Of a stretch of DNA of 64,000 nt, positions 11,867-21,859 are shown piece by piece. The stretch is from Phymorhynchus buccinoides. Lineage: Eukaryota; Mollusca; Gastropoda; Neogastropoda; Raphitomidae. Position 1 is the stretch's first letter; the number at the start of each line of letters is the position of its first letter. The notes under the pieces were generated by a model that made no database searches, was not told the origin of the DNA, and worked only from the letters and a program-made list of their open reading frames with translations. Made by a program: the position numbers and the translations under genes. Location: NCBI GenBank assembly GCA_017654935.2, contig CM065682.1:36012441-36076440 (forward strand), given 5' to 3'.

Positions 11867-11968
11867 CCATCGTCTAAGCTTTTGGCTATGAAGTAGACAT
11901 CTGTCCTGTACAGTCCCTGATACCATAGTTCCCGTAAGAATATTCAATCGTCTCATTCGGGGAAATGA
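11867..11968 (-). CDS. ABCG-like exon: FLRE...GLYRTDVYF segment
   Basis: On the minus strand, after TGATCAAACAG, the exon starts SFP in the phase left by the exon at 14281-14412, then after a frameshift reads IFLRELWYQGLYRTDVYF-IAKS before a GTAAAT donor. ABCG family members have FPxExxxFLREHxxGxYRTDxYFxxK here, so identity is good. One net one-base shift between SFP and IFLRE is required; it falls near 11940-11960. The conserved motif order makes this a real exon, with a probable sequence error. Confidence 0.82.
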
Positions 11969-11994
11969 CTGTTTGATCAAAAAGATTGCACACA

Positions 11995-12380
11995 ACACAC
12001 ACACAGCACACACACACACCCACCACACACCACAAACGATTCACACACCCACACAACCGGAGTCCACACACAGCACACCAACCATCTCCGCACAGTACAC
12101 TATTGAATGTACATCTCCAGACAAAGGACAAATAGATTCAACAACGGTCACTATTAAAGCATGACAATGTTTGGAATGTGTCCAGTGCGGTGAGCAGGCA
12201 CGTTTGCCATTTGTGTGTGTGTTGTGGTGTGTGTGTGTGTGTGTGTGGGTAACATGTACATGTGTTTGTGAGTGAGGGTGTGTGCACTCACATGCCATGC
12301 GTGCATGTGTGCATTCATGCAGGTGTTTTGTGGAATGAGAGTGTTTAGGATGTACATGCACGCGTGTGAATGTGACGCGC
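11995..12380. repeat. CA and TG microsatellite cluster
   Basis: A CA-rich stretch (11995-12080) and a TG-rich stretch (12210-12330) lie about 130 bases apart in opposite orientation. Open frames across them are low complexity. Confidence 0.85.
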
Positions 12381-12650
12381 CGTGTGCTATCACTTTTGTC
12401 TCGGACAAAAATCTTTAAGATTGCTCCATGTAATGTTAGATCCTCAACCTACAACATAAAGACATGGATAGCATGGAACAGTTACAGTGGATCATGATAA
12501 ACTCAAAAAAGGATAACTCAAAAACATGAATATCCCATAATACTTTTCTTGGTCCCAGTTACTATGTTAAAGGGTTTTAAACTAAAAATCTTGGCTATTG
12601 AAAATAAAATTCCAGTACCTCCAATTTTGACTTAAATGATTTTATTCATG

Positions 12651-14280
12651 GACTCACGTTGACAACGATAAACATCTAGAGTGAAAAGCTCCTAAAACAC
12701 CTATAGTGTAGGCAGGCGAGGTGCGTTTCTCCACTCACATTGACAATGATAAACATCTAGAGTGAAAAGCTCCTAAAACACCCATAGTGTAGGTAGGCGA
12801 GGTGCGTTTCTCCACTCACATTGACGACGGAGAACATCTAGAGTGAAAAGCTCCTAAAACACCTATAGTGTAGGTAGGCGAGGTGGGTTTCTCCACTCAC
12901 GTTGACGACGGAGAACATCTAGAGTGAAAAGCTCCTAAAACACCTATAGTGTAGGTAGGCGAGGTGCGTTTCTCCACTCACGTTGACGACGGAGAACATC
13001 TAGAGTGTAAAGCTCCTAAAACACCTATAGTGTAGGCAGACGAGGTGCGTTTCTCCACTCACATTGACAATGATAAACATCTAGAGTGTAAAGCTCCTAA
13101 AACACCTATAGTGTAGGCAGGCGAGGTGCGTTTCTCCACTCACGTTGACAACGATAAACATCTAGAGTGAAAAGCTCCTAAAACACCTATAGTGTAGGTA
13201 GGCGAGGTGCGTTTCTCCACTCACATTGACAATGATAAACATCTAGAGTGTAAAGCTCCTAAAACACCTATAGTGTAGGCAGACGAGGTGCGTTTCTCCA
13301 CTCACATTGACAACGATAAACATCTAGAGTGTAAAGCTCCTAAAACACCTATAGTGTAGGCAGGCGAGGTGCGTTTCTCCACTCACATTGACAACGATAA
13401 ACATCTAGAGTGTAAAGCTCCTAAAACACCTATAGTGTAGGCAGGCGAGGTGCGTTTCTCCACTCACATTGACAATGATAAACATCTAGAGTGAAAAGCT
13501 CCTAAAACACCTATAGTGTAGGCAGGCGAGGTGCGTTTCTCCACTCACATTGACAACGGATAAACATCTAGAGTGTAAAGCTCCTAAAACACCTATAGTG
13601 TAGGCAGGCGAGGTGGGTTTCTCCACTCACGTTGACGACGGAGAACATCTAGAGTGAAAAGCTCCTAAAACACCTATAGTGTAGGCAGGCGAGGTGCGTT
13701 TCTCCACTCACGTTGACAACGATAAACATCTAGAGTGTAAAGCTCCTAAAACACCTATAGTGTAGGTAGGCGAGGTGCGTTTCTCCACTCACGTTGACAA
13801 CGATAAACATCTAGAGTTGAAAAGCTCCTAAAACACCCATAGTGTAGGTAGGCGAGGTGCGTTTCTCCACTCACGTTGACAACGATAAACATCTAGAGTG
13901 TAAAGCTCCTAAAACACCCATAGTGTAGGTAGGCGAGGTGCGTTTCTCCACTCACATTGACAACGGAGAACATCTAGAGTGTAAAGCTCCTAAAACACCT
14001 ATAGTGTAGGCAGACGAGGTGCGTTTCTCCACTCACATTGACAACGGAGAACATCTAGAGTGTAAAGCTCCTAAAACACCTATAGTGTAGGCAGGCGAGG
14101 TGGGTTTCTCCACTCACATTGACGACGGAGAACATCTAGAGTGAAAAGCTCCTAAAACACCCATAGTGTAGGCAGGCGAGGTGCGTTTCTCCACTCACAT
14201 TGACAACGATAAACATGCTAGAGTGTAAAGCTCCTAAAACACCTATAGTGTAGGCAGGCGAGGTGCGTTTCTCCACTCAC
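12651..14280 (-). repeat. 81-bp minisatellite, 20 copies, each with the exon end and 5' splice site
   Basis: The array abuts the donor of the exon at 14281-14412. In minus orientation every unit contains AACAT/AGAACAT-derived bases, then GTTGTCAAC or GTCGTCAAC or ATTGTCAAT, then GTGAGTGGAG. This repeats the last ~20 bases of the exon (...ATGTTCTCCGTCGTCAAC) and its donor. The unit length is 81 bases with almost no indels; variants are point changes (ACAACGAT/ACGACGGA, CAGGCG/CAGACG). The remaining ~50 bases (GTAGGCAGGCGAGGTGCG and CTCCTAAAACACCTATAG on plus) are intronic. A copy at 14213 keeps the exon-like GCTAGAG. Confidence 0.95.
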
Positions 14281-14412
14281 GTTGACGACGGAGAACATGC
14301 TGGAGAAGGAGATCTGGATGGCGATGAGGAACATGGCACCGTTGAGGTTCATCACCCCTTTCTGGTCGTAGTCCAAGCGCAGGTAGATCAGACCCAACAG
14401 CGCCGCCACAAA
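14281..14412 (-). CDS. ABCG/White-type half-transporter exon, membrane domain
   Basis: The 132-base minus-strand exon lies between CGAACGCAG and GTGAGT and is fully open: FVAALLGLIYLRLDYDQ, GVMNLNGAMFLIAIQ, ISFSSMFSVVN. ABCG half-transporters have the same pattern (xGLxFL...GVxxxNGAxFLxxxxxxFxxxFxVxNxF). It starts and ends in phase 0. By family analogy the protein is an ATP-driven membrane exporter acting as a dimer; which of the White, Scarlet, ABCG1 or ABCG2 groups it belongs to cannot be decided without the ATP-binding half. Confidence 0.94.
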
Positions 14413-14517
14413 CTGCGTTCGCAAAGATAAAAACAACAACCGTTGTCCCGAAAACATCACACAAATCTAGAAAGTATTTCTATAGTGTTGACCTCTTTTT
14501 GCCTTCTATCATAGGGG

Positions 14518-14600
14518 AAGGGGGGGGGGAAAAAAAAAAAAAAAAAAACGGGGGGTGAAAAGCCCATGGGCGGGTAAGAAGCACATATAATCGGATGACT
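14518..14600. mobile_element. Fragment of the GACGGGGT hairpin MITE
   Basis: AAGCCCATGGGCGGGTAAGAAG at 14561-14582 matches one arm of the MITEs at 28565, 32724 and 39628; the second arm is missing. It is preceded by G and A runs. Confidence 0.6.
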
Positions 14601-14772
14601 CACAATAACGTTTTGGTCCCAACTGAATCCTTCTAAAGGCAAAACTCTTTTTGTCTTAAAATACTGGCTATCTCAAGATAACATCTTAATCCTTTCAAAC
14701 CAGGTTTCCACCATACATGTTATTTCTTCTTTCTTTCATTCCTTCATCAAATTGTCAGTTTTGAGTCTACAC

Positions 14773-14933
14773 CAATCGCATGTTTAATCACTCCCAATTG
14801 TACGCTGTGCCTTACCATTGTCTGCATCAATCGCATGTTTAATCACTCCCAATTGCTGTGCCTTACCAATGTCTGCATCAATCACATGTTTAATCACTCC
14901 CAATTGTACGTTGTGCCTTACCAGTGTCTGCAT
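14773..14933 (-). repeat. ~54-bp repeat, 3 copies, each with exon end and 5' splice site
   Basis: In minus orientation the true exon end ATGCAGACACTG|GTAAGGCACA is followed by two more copies, ATGCAGACATTG|GTAAGGCACA and ATGCAGACAATG|GTAAGGCACA, separated by AATTGGGAGTGATTAAACATG. Lengths are 55, 51 and 55 bases. The reading frame stays open through all three copies. Confidence 0.93.
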
Positions 14934-15027
14934 CACACGAACTCTGAAGAGAATCAGATCGCGCATGAGAGACACCCAGCTTCTCCACAGAACGCTGACA
15001 AACTGCCGTCCCCAGTTGGCTTCATAT
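14922..15027 (-). CDS. ABCG/White-type exon: first membrane segment
   Basis: The 106-base minus-strand exon between TGTGTGCACCAG and GTAAGG reads YEANWGRQFVSVLWRSW, VSLMRDLILFRVRVMQTL. The family pattern at the entry to the membrane domain is YxAxWxxQFxxVLxRSWxxxxRdPxlxxVRxxQxL, so the match is clear. It enters with one base completing a codon and exits in phase 0, joining FVAALL in the next exon exactly where expected. Confidence 0.94.
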
Positions 15028-15055
15028 CTGGTGCACACAGAAACACAGTGAAGAA

Positions 15056-15480
15056 GACTGAAAGAATGAGTTAGTTTAGCCTTGCATCCGTTCCTGGTTA
15101 TATAGGCCACCGACGTCCACAGCCCCCTGTCCTGTGCCCTTGCCTTTAGCTGGTTCAAGACTGAAAGAATGAGTTAGTTTAGCCTTGCATCCCATTCCTG
15201 GTTATATAGGCCACCGACGTCCACAGCCCCCTGTCCTGTGCCCTTGCCTTTAGCTGGTTCAAGACTGAAAGAATGAGTTAGTTTAGCCTTGCACCCGTTC
15301 CTGGTTATATAGGCCACCGACGTCCACAGCCCCCTGTCCTGTGCCCTTGCCTTTAGCTGGTTCAAGACTGAAAGAATGAGTTAGTTTAGCCTTGCACCCA
15401 TTCCTGGTTATATAGGCCACCGACGTCCACAGCCCCTTGTCCTGTGCCCTTGCCTTTAGCTGGTTCAAGACTGAAATAGT
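15056..15480 (-). repeat. 104-bp tandem repeat, 4 copies, upstream of an ABCG acceptor
   Basis: Units start at 15056, 15159, 15263 and 15366, with a partial fifth at 15469. On plus the unit runs GACTGAAAGAATGAGTTAG...CCTTGC...CCTGGTTATATAGGCCACC...GACGTCCACAGCCCC...TGGTTCAA. In minus orientation each ends ACTCATTCTTTCAG, an acceptor-like tract, about 30 bases upstream of the true acceptor at 15028 in the last copy. Copies are ~97% alike. Confidence 0.92.
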
Positions 15481-16330
15481 ACTGTTTATGTATTTTCTAA
15501 TCAACGGAAAGTGCAAAAGTGCGTCTGCGTGAGCTTGCATTATCCTTGTGTGTGTGAGATTAAACTTTTAACTCTTCTAGCACCATAGGCAAAAACATTT
15601 GCTCAAGACATCACTCAACACTCCCACCAAAATGCAAAGCCATTATCTGCCAGGCACCCTGCCATGTGTTTGTCTGCTTTTAGAGCTTACATCACTGTGT
15701 CTTCCATTGAAGCAATGCATGCACCGGATTAAAATCATTACCCTCTTTGTCATTTGAGATGCAACGGACACTATAAAATAAAAAAATACATGGCGCTGGA
15801 AAGTATAAAGACCAAGGGGCGGTCAACAGAAAACAAAACCAACACGAAACAAAATTGAAAAACCCAAAATACAAAAACCAACTGAACAGGCAAAAACAAG
15901 GAACAGTTCTAACAAAAAGCGACGTCAAAGGAAATGTTAAAAAGAGAGATATTCAGTAAGAAGATAAATTTCAAAGAAAAACAAAGCAACCCTACACACC
16001 ACATGCTTACATATACAAACTTGCTTCAAGGCGTCTTTGAGGGAAAGAAAGAGAAAAAAGAAAGCAAAGTAAGAAAAAGTATAATACTACTATTACTGCA
16101 ACTACAACAACTACTACTACTACTAATCGATAATGTAACCTTACAAACATACACACAACACAACACACAGTACAAAGCCTTACTTCATATTTAGGATCAG
16201 GAATTGATAACTGAGAAAAGCTTTTTTGTTAAGGGATAATTGCCGAAATAGAGAGAGGATGAGGAGGAGGAGGAGGAGAGAGAGAGAGAGAGAAAAGAGA
16301 GAGAAGAGAGAGAGAGAGAGAGAGGTGTGC
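15481..16330. other. Intron without recognisable gene
   Basis: AT-rich sequence with A-rich stretches (15775-16070), an ACT-trinucleotide stretch (16085-16125) and a GA tract (16255-16325). Confidence 0.5.
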
Positions 16331-16337
16331 GTATCAA

Positions 16338-16430
16338 ATCAAATCAAATCAAAATCAAATCATCTGTATTATCTCATAACTGAGAAATTGCAGCCCAGGT
16401 GCACATAAGAAAAACAGCAACAATAACACA
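16338..16430 (-). mobile_element. Retroposon 3' tail with ATCAA pentamers
   Basis: (ATCAA)n at 16336-16360 followed by ATCTGTATTATCTCATAACTG is the reverse complement of the TTGAT-tailed ends at 18300 and 29060. Only the 3' end is recognisable. Confidence 0.45.
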
Positions 16431-16516
16431 GTTATAACAACAACAAAACCACAACAACAATAAACAAATTTATCAACAATTAAAGAATATAAACTAATAA
16501 CTAATTAACAGGCAGG

Positions 16517-16517
<1 letters not shown>

Positions 16518-16546
<29 letters not shown>
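16518..16546. repeat. TG microsatellite
   Basis: About 14 TG dinucleotides in intronic sequence. Confidence 0.9.
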
Positions 16547-16547
<1 letters not shown>

Positions 16548-16776
16548 TGAGTGCCCTTCTGTTTGAATGAATGGATTCATTAACTAAGTCTGCTTACACA
16601 CAAAAGCGAAAAAGAAAAATTTGAATGGAAGCAAACATGATGCTCCTAACGAAACATGCCATGTTGTAAGCTTCACAGTTTGAGAACAGGAAAAAAATGA
16701 GCAAACTACATAACTGCGATAAATTACGAATCAAACAAACCCCCCCCCCCACCCAATATTTGTTCTTCAATTTATA

Positions 16777-17847
16777 CAGTACCCTCTAATAAGACGCTTG
16801 CAAATGCGCTTCTCTCAATAAGAACGATTTTTTTTCCCCGAAACACATTCCACTATATCTATGCCGCAAATACGGACTTTTCCTGAGTTCCGACCCGATT
16901 CAGGGGTTGAGAGGCGACCACAATCTTATCTTTTTGCAGTCAAGTTCGTGCAAATCGATCTCCGATGAAAAGCAGATGAATTCGGGATCGAAAGTCATGG
17001 CAACGGGTCCGATGGGCAACTTCGATGGCCCATGTTGCACTCACCACAAACTACAATAACAGTACAGACTAATCTTCGCCATAACGGGAACCTACTTAAA
17101 TACTCGGATTATGGCACCACGACACAACACAACACAAAACATGACAAAAGAACGCTGTGGCAGTTAATTTTTAGTCACAGTTCTGCACACACAGAACTTT
17201 TATCGCGCATGCAAAACTCAGCTGACAAAATGGCGCCGAATACACTGTATGATACGAAAGCACCGGCAAACGCTAAGCGCTAGCTGCTTTCATTTTATCG
17301 GATTTTAAGCGTGGTTTGCATCGCGCTTGAGTGTATTGAACACACAACGCCGATTTTCAGCTGATAGCGAAAGGAGCTGTTTCAACATTTTTTTTGTAAG
17401 TGGAAACCATTCTGATTAACTGGAGTTCCAACTTTGGAGTATGGACGATCACCTAGTTTCAACTTGGAAGTTGACGCGCATTTACAGTGTGCACCAGAGT
17501 TTGCAAAAGCTTGACACGAGGCGGAATGGTTCAGTTCCACTTTGATCATTAAACTGCTCGTGATGACACAGTGCATAAAAGTGGTGACATTTAGTGTCAG
17601 ATAGTGATAGGCTGATTAAATTCTTCAATTTCGACATGAGAACGGTTCGTTGTACCGAGATTGACGTGTCGACAGGCCACAGGTCGACGACCAGCTAAAA
17701 TTTTTTTAATGGATTCGGGAAATCTGCGTATGTGCCGGCGTTATGGCGACTAGGAAAAGATGCTTGGTCCTCTAATCAAGACCACCCCTCAGATAAGACT
17801 TTTTTTTCACCGCCACTGTCAAGGTCTTATTAGACGGTGTACCACTG
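16777..17847. mobile_element. ~1.07-kb non-autonomous DNA transposon, second copy
   Basis: It is TA-flanked, with left end CAGTACCCTCTAATAAGAC and right end GTCTTATTAGACGGTGTACC-ACTG. Both ends carry AATAAGAC in inverted relation. The interior is related to 9839-11122 in the same order but diverged. No transposase. The LTTATAAGAC-type ends also resemble the short hairpin elements at 28177 and 56909. Confidence 0.8.
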
Positions 17848-17934
17848 TACATACTTGCCCTCATAACTGGATGCAAAATAATAGAAAATTGAAGTACACG
17901 GGACCCCCCCCCCCCCCCCCCCTTTAATGTTGCA

Positions 17935-18325
17935 ACAAAACTGTAAAGTCAACTCCAGGGCAAAGAACTCCTCATCTACAGGGCCCATCCACTTCTAAAA
18001 TCATGACTTTAGGCTTAAATGTGTTGTCACGTGGGTTAAAAGAAATGTGCGTGCTTATCTTAGATCGGATTGTATCCACATTTATGGGTATTTTTACGCA
18101 TGTATACGTTGTAACCTTAAATATGTAACATTATACTCACGCATGCTAAATGTCTAGCCGTATACAATTTTTACGCATTTTTTTTTCTACTCATGGACTT
18201 TGCTTACGTCAAAGTGGGCTTGCATATGCATGCTGAATGTCGATGCCTTTTTTATTCTGGCACCTGAATGAAAATTTCTCTTGGGAGATAATAAAGTGAT
18301 ATTGATTTGATTGATTTGATTTGAT
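17935..18325 (+). mobile_element. SINE-like retroposon with TTGAT tail
   Basis: The sequence is parallel to 28780-29072: AACTGTAAAGTCAACTC, CATCCAC, TTTAGGCTTAAATGTGT, ATTCTGGCACCTGAA, GGGAGATAATAAAGTGA, then a (TTGAT)n tail. A 20-C run (17905-17924) precedes it. Internal promoter boxes are not evident, so it may be the 3' part of a longer non-LTR element. Confidence 0.7.
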
Positions 18326-18457
18326 GGAAGATTCCCTCCCATTAACCCTTCCCAACTGCGCTTACTACTAGACGCACGTGCCGTCGGTTTGTGCCACATG
18401 ATTTTCGAACGCTGCAATATCGCTTACTTAGTGGCGCAAGTGTGATATCTCGTTAAC

Positions 18458-18580
18458 GCATCCGGTCTGGAACAAGACACATATGGGAAATTGTAGATAT
18501 AAAAATGATGGTGGAACGACCCTGGAGGCAATGCCCTGAGGCAGTGTAACACCAGGAAAGTCCCGAATTTTAAACATATG
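18458..18580 (+). repeat. Dispersed repeat with GCCCTGAGGCAGTG core
   Basis: Contains AAGACACATATGGGAAATTG, AAATGATGGTGGAACGACCC, GGAGGCAATGCCCTGAGGCA and GTGTAACACCAGGAAAGTCC. Diverged copies occur at 37830-37950 and 40485-40690 (both minus), 51000-51055 and 52870-53045 (plus). Confidence 0.7.
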
Positions 18581-18644
18581 AGAATAAGCATAAGGCGGCA
18601 AGTACTGAGAGGATGTATATATATACGTAGCGGCATGAGAGAAT

Positions 18645-18762
18645 TAAGACCTACTTCTCCGAAGACATTGCCTTCTTTGTAAGTATAAAATTACTCCCTT
18701 ATCAACTCCCTCCACTTAAGACCTTATCCTGGAATGACTTTTGAGGTCTTAAAAGGAGGTTC
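18645..18762. mobile_element. Truncated hairpin MITE (CAGTGGAACC family)
   Basis: Carries AGACCTACTTCTCCGAAGAC, CCTTCTTTGTAAGTAT, and TTGAGGTCTTAAAAGGAGGTTC as in the copies at 51093-51257 and 56909-57077, but both termini are eroded. Confidence 0.6.
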
Positions 18763-19030
18763 ATGTGTGCGTGTGCGTGTGTGTGTGTGTGTGTGGTTGT
18801 GTGAGTGTGTGTGTGTGTGTGGGTGCGTGTGTGTGCGTGTGTGGTGCGGTTTGTGTGTGTGTGGTTGTGTGTGTGTGTGTGTGTGAAGAAGAAAAGAATG
18901 TTGTGTGCAAGCATCATCTTTGTTTTGTTTTACTTTCTACGATTTAATTATTTGTTTGCCTTTGTTATCAATCTAAAGCGCACGAGTTTCACATGAGAAA
19001 GAGCGCTATATAAATCCCCATTATTATTAT
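18763..19030 (+). mobile_element. TG tract and CR1-like 3' tail
   Basis: A long interrupted TG tract (18765-18892) is followed by AAAGAGCGCTATATAAATCC and TTATTATTAT. GCGCTATATAAAT plus a TTATT repeat is the 3' signature shared by tails at 22380, 55475 and 56318. Confidence 0.6.
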
Positions 19031-19057
19031 ACACTTATCATACTCAAATGCACTCAC

Positions 19058-19083
19058 CTTGATGGGAGTGAAGGCGCTTGAAT
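19058..19083 (-). CDS. Possible 26-base ABCG microexon
   Basis: On minus, CCATATAG precedes ATTCAAGCGCCTTCACTCCC and six more bases, then GTGAGT. It would exit with two bases, which fits the entry of the exon at 14922-15027. In another frame it reads SSAFTPIK, which would look natural before Y-E-A-N-W but does not splice in frame. The evidence is only good splice sites, strand and phase, so it could be chance. Confidence 0.33.
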
Positions 19084-19884
19084 CTATATGGAAAAAAGAG
19101 AAATGGTGAAAGAAGAATACTAAAATAGGTACAAATACCAATCATAAACCAGACAGGGCCACCTACCCCCTCCCGCAGCTGCCAGGAAAGAAATTCTTAA
19201 AACCAGGGACAGAGACTTATTGTCAGGGACAAACAACAGCAATACAGAGCATCACAATCGAAACAAGCAAAAATGGAAACTGTGTGAAGCAAACTGATTT
19301 TTATGACCTGAGAATGTTCAACTTCATGTGCGCGCTTTATGGTGCCATGACACACTATATTCAGACCATACATGTTCAGTACGTTGTAACGAACATTTTG
19401 CCAGTACCGTTGTTGGGGCGTTTTGGTTTTCAGAAGGTTAGCTTAACGAAAAAAGGCAGCGTGTTAGATTTTTCCCAGCTTCCGGGACACAAGACAGAAA
19501 ATTGGATTCCAGGGACTAGGGTGCCCTTTTCAACTGTTTCTAGGGACAACTACCTTGGGGGGGATGTGAGAGGGTGTAGGGGGGGGGGGGTAGGCAGTCC
19601 TGCATAGAATACGCACTGTGCACAGCATCTCTTTTTCTCTCTGATCATCAACGTTCGCATCAAATCATAAGAAAAATGTAAAACATTAACAACAAAAAGT
19701 CTGCAAAAACAAGTAAGTGGAGAGACAGAGTGAAAAAAAAAAGAGAGAGGAGAGAGAGAGAGAGAGAGATTGAGAGATGAGAGATGGAGGAGAGAGAGAG
19801 AGAGAGGAGAGATGAGAGAGAATGAGAGAGAGAGAGGAGAGAGAGAGAGAAGCAGTTCTTAGAAGAGCTTTAAATAATGAAAAA
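19084..19884. other. Non-coding with GA tract
   Basis: A G-run lies at 19578-19590 and a GA-rich tract at 19730-19855. A 107-codon plus frame at 19284-19607 has no recognisable domain. No exon is seen upstream for the ABCG-like gene. Confidence 0.45.
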
Positions 19885-20636
19885 CAGTGGAAACCCATTA
19901 GTAGAGTAGGTTTTTAAACGAACAGAGCCAGTGTTTAACGAGGGTTTCTTCCCCCAAAATCCCAGACCACAAGCCTCTTTTTCCTTGTTAAATACTTCTG
20001 CATATAAGAGCTCGTACAACGAGCAATTGCATATAACGTACAAATTTATTGACTCCAAAGTCAAGCTTATGCAAAAAACTACGCGGTTAGAACCGAGAAA
20101 GCACTACAACCACACCGCCATCCAAAAGTCAAGATTTTGCACAACTACTGGCTAGAACGCGTACACATGACAACAACATCGCCATCTTGACTGACCTTCG
20201 ATTATGTAAGCGGCATTCTGCTGGCCGATATAACAACCTTGGGTGTCTGCAGCGCAAGCAGACGACACTGGAATCACTCTTTTGCGCACTGATCTTGTGA
20301 CTTCCGGGAGGAAATTTCACTTTCTTAAACTCGAGTTGTGTGTATTTTATGTTTTTTGATGTTATCGTGTGTAGTAAACTGTTTTAACAGTGTAGTAATC
20401 GGGCATTAAAAACCCTATGGATACAGGATACTGGGCTTACAACCATGCTCTGTTGGGTAAGTGTGTTGTTTCGTTTTCGTCTTTTCACACTACTCAACAG
20501 CACATCACAGTAGATGTGAAGGACCGATTCGATAGTTCGTTCAGGGGTGCCAAAATCGATAAAATGGTTTGAACGAGCAAGCTTACAACGAGTAAATTGG
20601 CCCTCTCCCCTGGAATTGTTACTACGGGGTTCACTG
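19885..20636. mobile_element. ~750-bp TIR element, no transposase
   Basis: Left end CAGTGGAAACCCATTAG and right end GGGGTTCACTG are imperfect inverted ends. Near each end, ACGAACAGAGCC and ACGAGCAAGC-type bases also suggest arms. No transposase frame. The right side is TA-flanked, the left is not clearly so. Confidence 0.5.
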
Positions 20637-20705
20637 TAATAATACTAATGAGGAAGGAATTTATATAGCGCCATCTACTATTTAGGCTACAGGGCGCTTT
20701 ACACG
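20625..20705 (-). mobile_element. CR1-like 3' tail
   Basis: Reverse complement carries AAAGCGCCCTGTAGCC...GGCGCTATATAAATTCC and TTAGTATTATTA, the signature tail of the family seen at 18990. Confidence 0.6.
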
Positions 20706-20859
20706 AATTGAAAGGAATAAAAACATGAAACAAAATTCCAATAACATGAGCAGACAAAACACATGCCGGTCAGACTTCGTTTGGCCGATAAAAATGCACA
20801 TATGCATTGTCACACAAAGCACAGCATCGAAACTAACCAGACTAGTATTCACAACAACA

Positions 20860-21120
20860 TACACATTAAAAACACACACACCACAACCAGCACACGCACA
20901 CAGGTCCAACACACACACACACGCACGCACACGCACACACACCCACACAATGAATCATTACAATCATAATAGAGGGGCCTACATGAACGCAATCCATACG
21001 AATAAACACAACACAAACATGCGCACGCACGCATACACCACACACACAAGTGGCGCACCACACATACACTACACACACACACACGCACACAACACACACA
21101 GAAACACGTGATGACACACA
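20860..21120. repeat. CA-rich microsatellite cluster
   Basis: ACACAC tracts interrupted by short unique bases; reading frames across it are low complexity. A 26-C run follows at 21242-21267. Confidence 0.9.
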
Positions 21121-21587
21121 TAACACAAACCAGATGGACAAAAAGAGTGGATGCAATATTTCTAAGATTTTAGATTGTACTAGCTTGGCAGCTAGTCCAT
21201 TACTGTGGTGCATTAAGACTCCACTTTCCCCCCATTCCCTTTCCCCCCCCCCCCCCCCCCCCCCCCTTCCCCTTTTAGAAACACTTTTATTTACCTGATT
21301 CGCTGAGCACCATCTATTAAATTATGAACGAGGATGATCCAAATTATCGGTACACAAAAAACAAATGAGCTAAGGTTGAAAAAGTCTCTAAACTGGAACC
21401 TCAATTTTATGGTACCTTGGTTTATTTACTTACTGTATTTGCACTTAGTCATACGGGCTGGATATCAGTTGTCGCATTTTCCTTTTAGAGGGACCCATCC
21501 ACATGATGGGAAAAGATGCGTTAGCATCTAAATAGTTCATTATTAGATTTGTCTTAAGATGCGGCTATGAAGACGCTGATATCCAGC

Positions 21588-21796
21588 CAGGTGAGAGGGG
21601 TAAAACAAGCCCATGGGCCGGGTAAGAAGCCCGTCCAATTATCATGAAATAAAGCAAATTTCCAGTCAAATTTGCCATGATGACGAACGCTAAACATTAA
21701 CATCTCGTCTACAGGCAAATTTGACTGAAATTGCTTTAATTGATGAGATAATTGGATGGGCTTCTTACCTGCCATGGCTTTTTACCCCGTCTTCCC
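21588..21796. mobile_element. Foldback MITE, GACGGGGT family, copy 1
   Basis: Near-perfect hairpin: GCCCATGGGCCGGGTAAGAAG, GCAAATTTCCAGTC, CAAATTTGCCATGATGACG, then the reverse arm TTGACTGAAATTGC and GGGCTTCTTACC, ending CCCCGTCTTCCC before TA. The left outer end is decayed. Confidence 0.8.
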
Positions 21797-21859
21797 TATG
21801 CATGGCCGTCGAATCTCATTATAGTTAGTTAAAAGTCCCTCTACAGACCACATCAAAAA

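Noticed and set aside
11427..11891. 154-codon plus-strand gene
   Set aside because: Crosses a C-rich tract and the minus-strand ABCG exon at 11867; no domain and no splice context.
12651..14280. CRISPR-like array
   Set aside because: The whole 81-bp unit repeats without unique spacers, in a eukaryotic intron; the same holds for the 76-, 48- and 54-bp arrays.
15174..15540. Minus-strand frames through the 104-bp repeat as a repeat protein
   Set aside because: The unit length is not a multiple of three, so the frame changes from copy to copy; openness is incidental.
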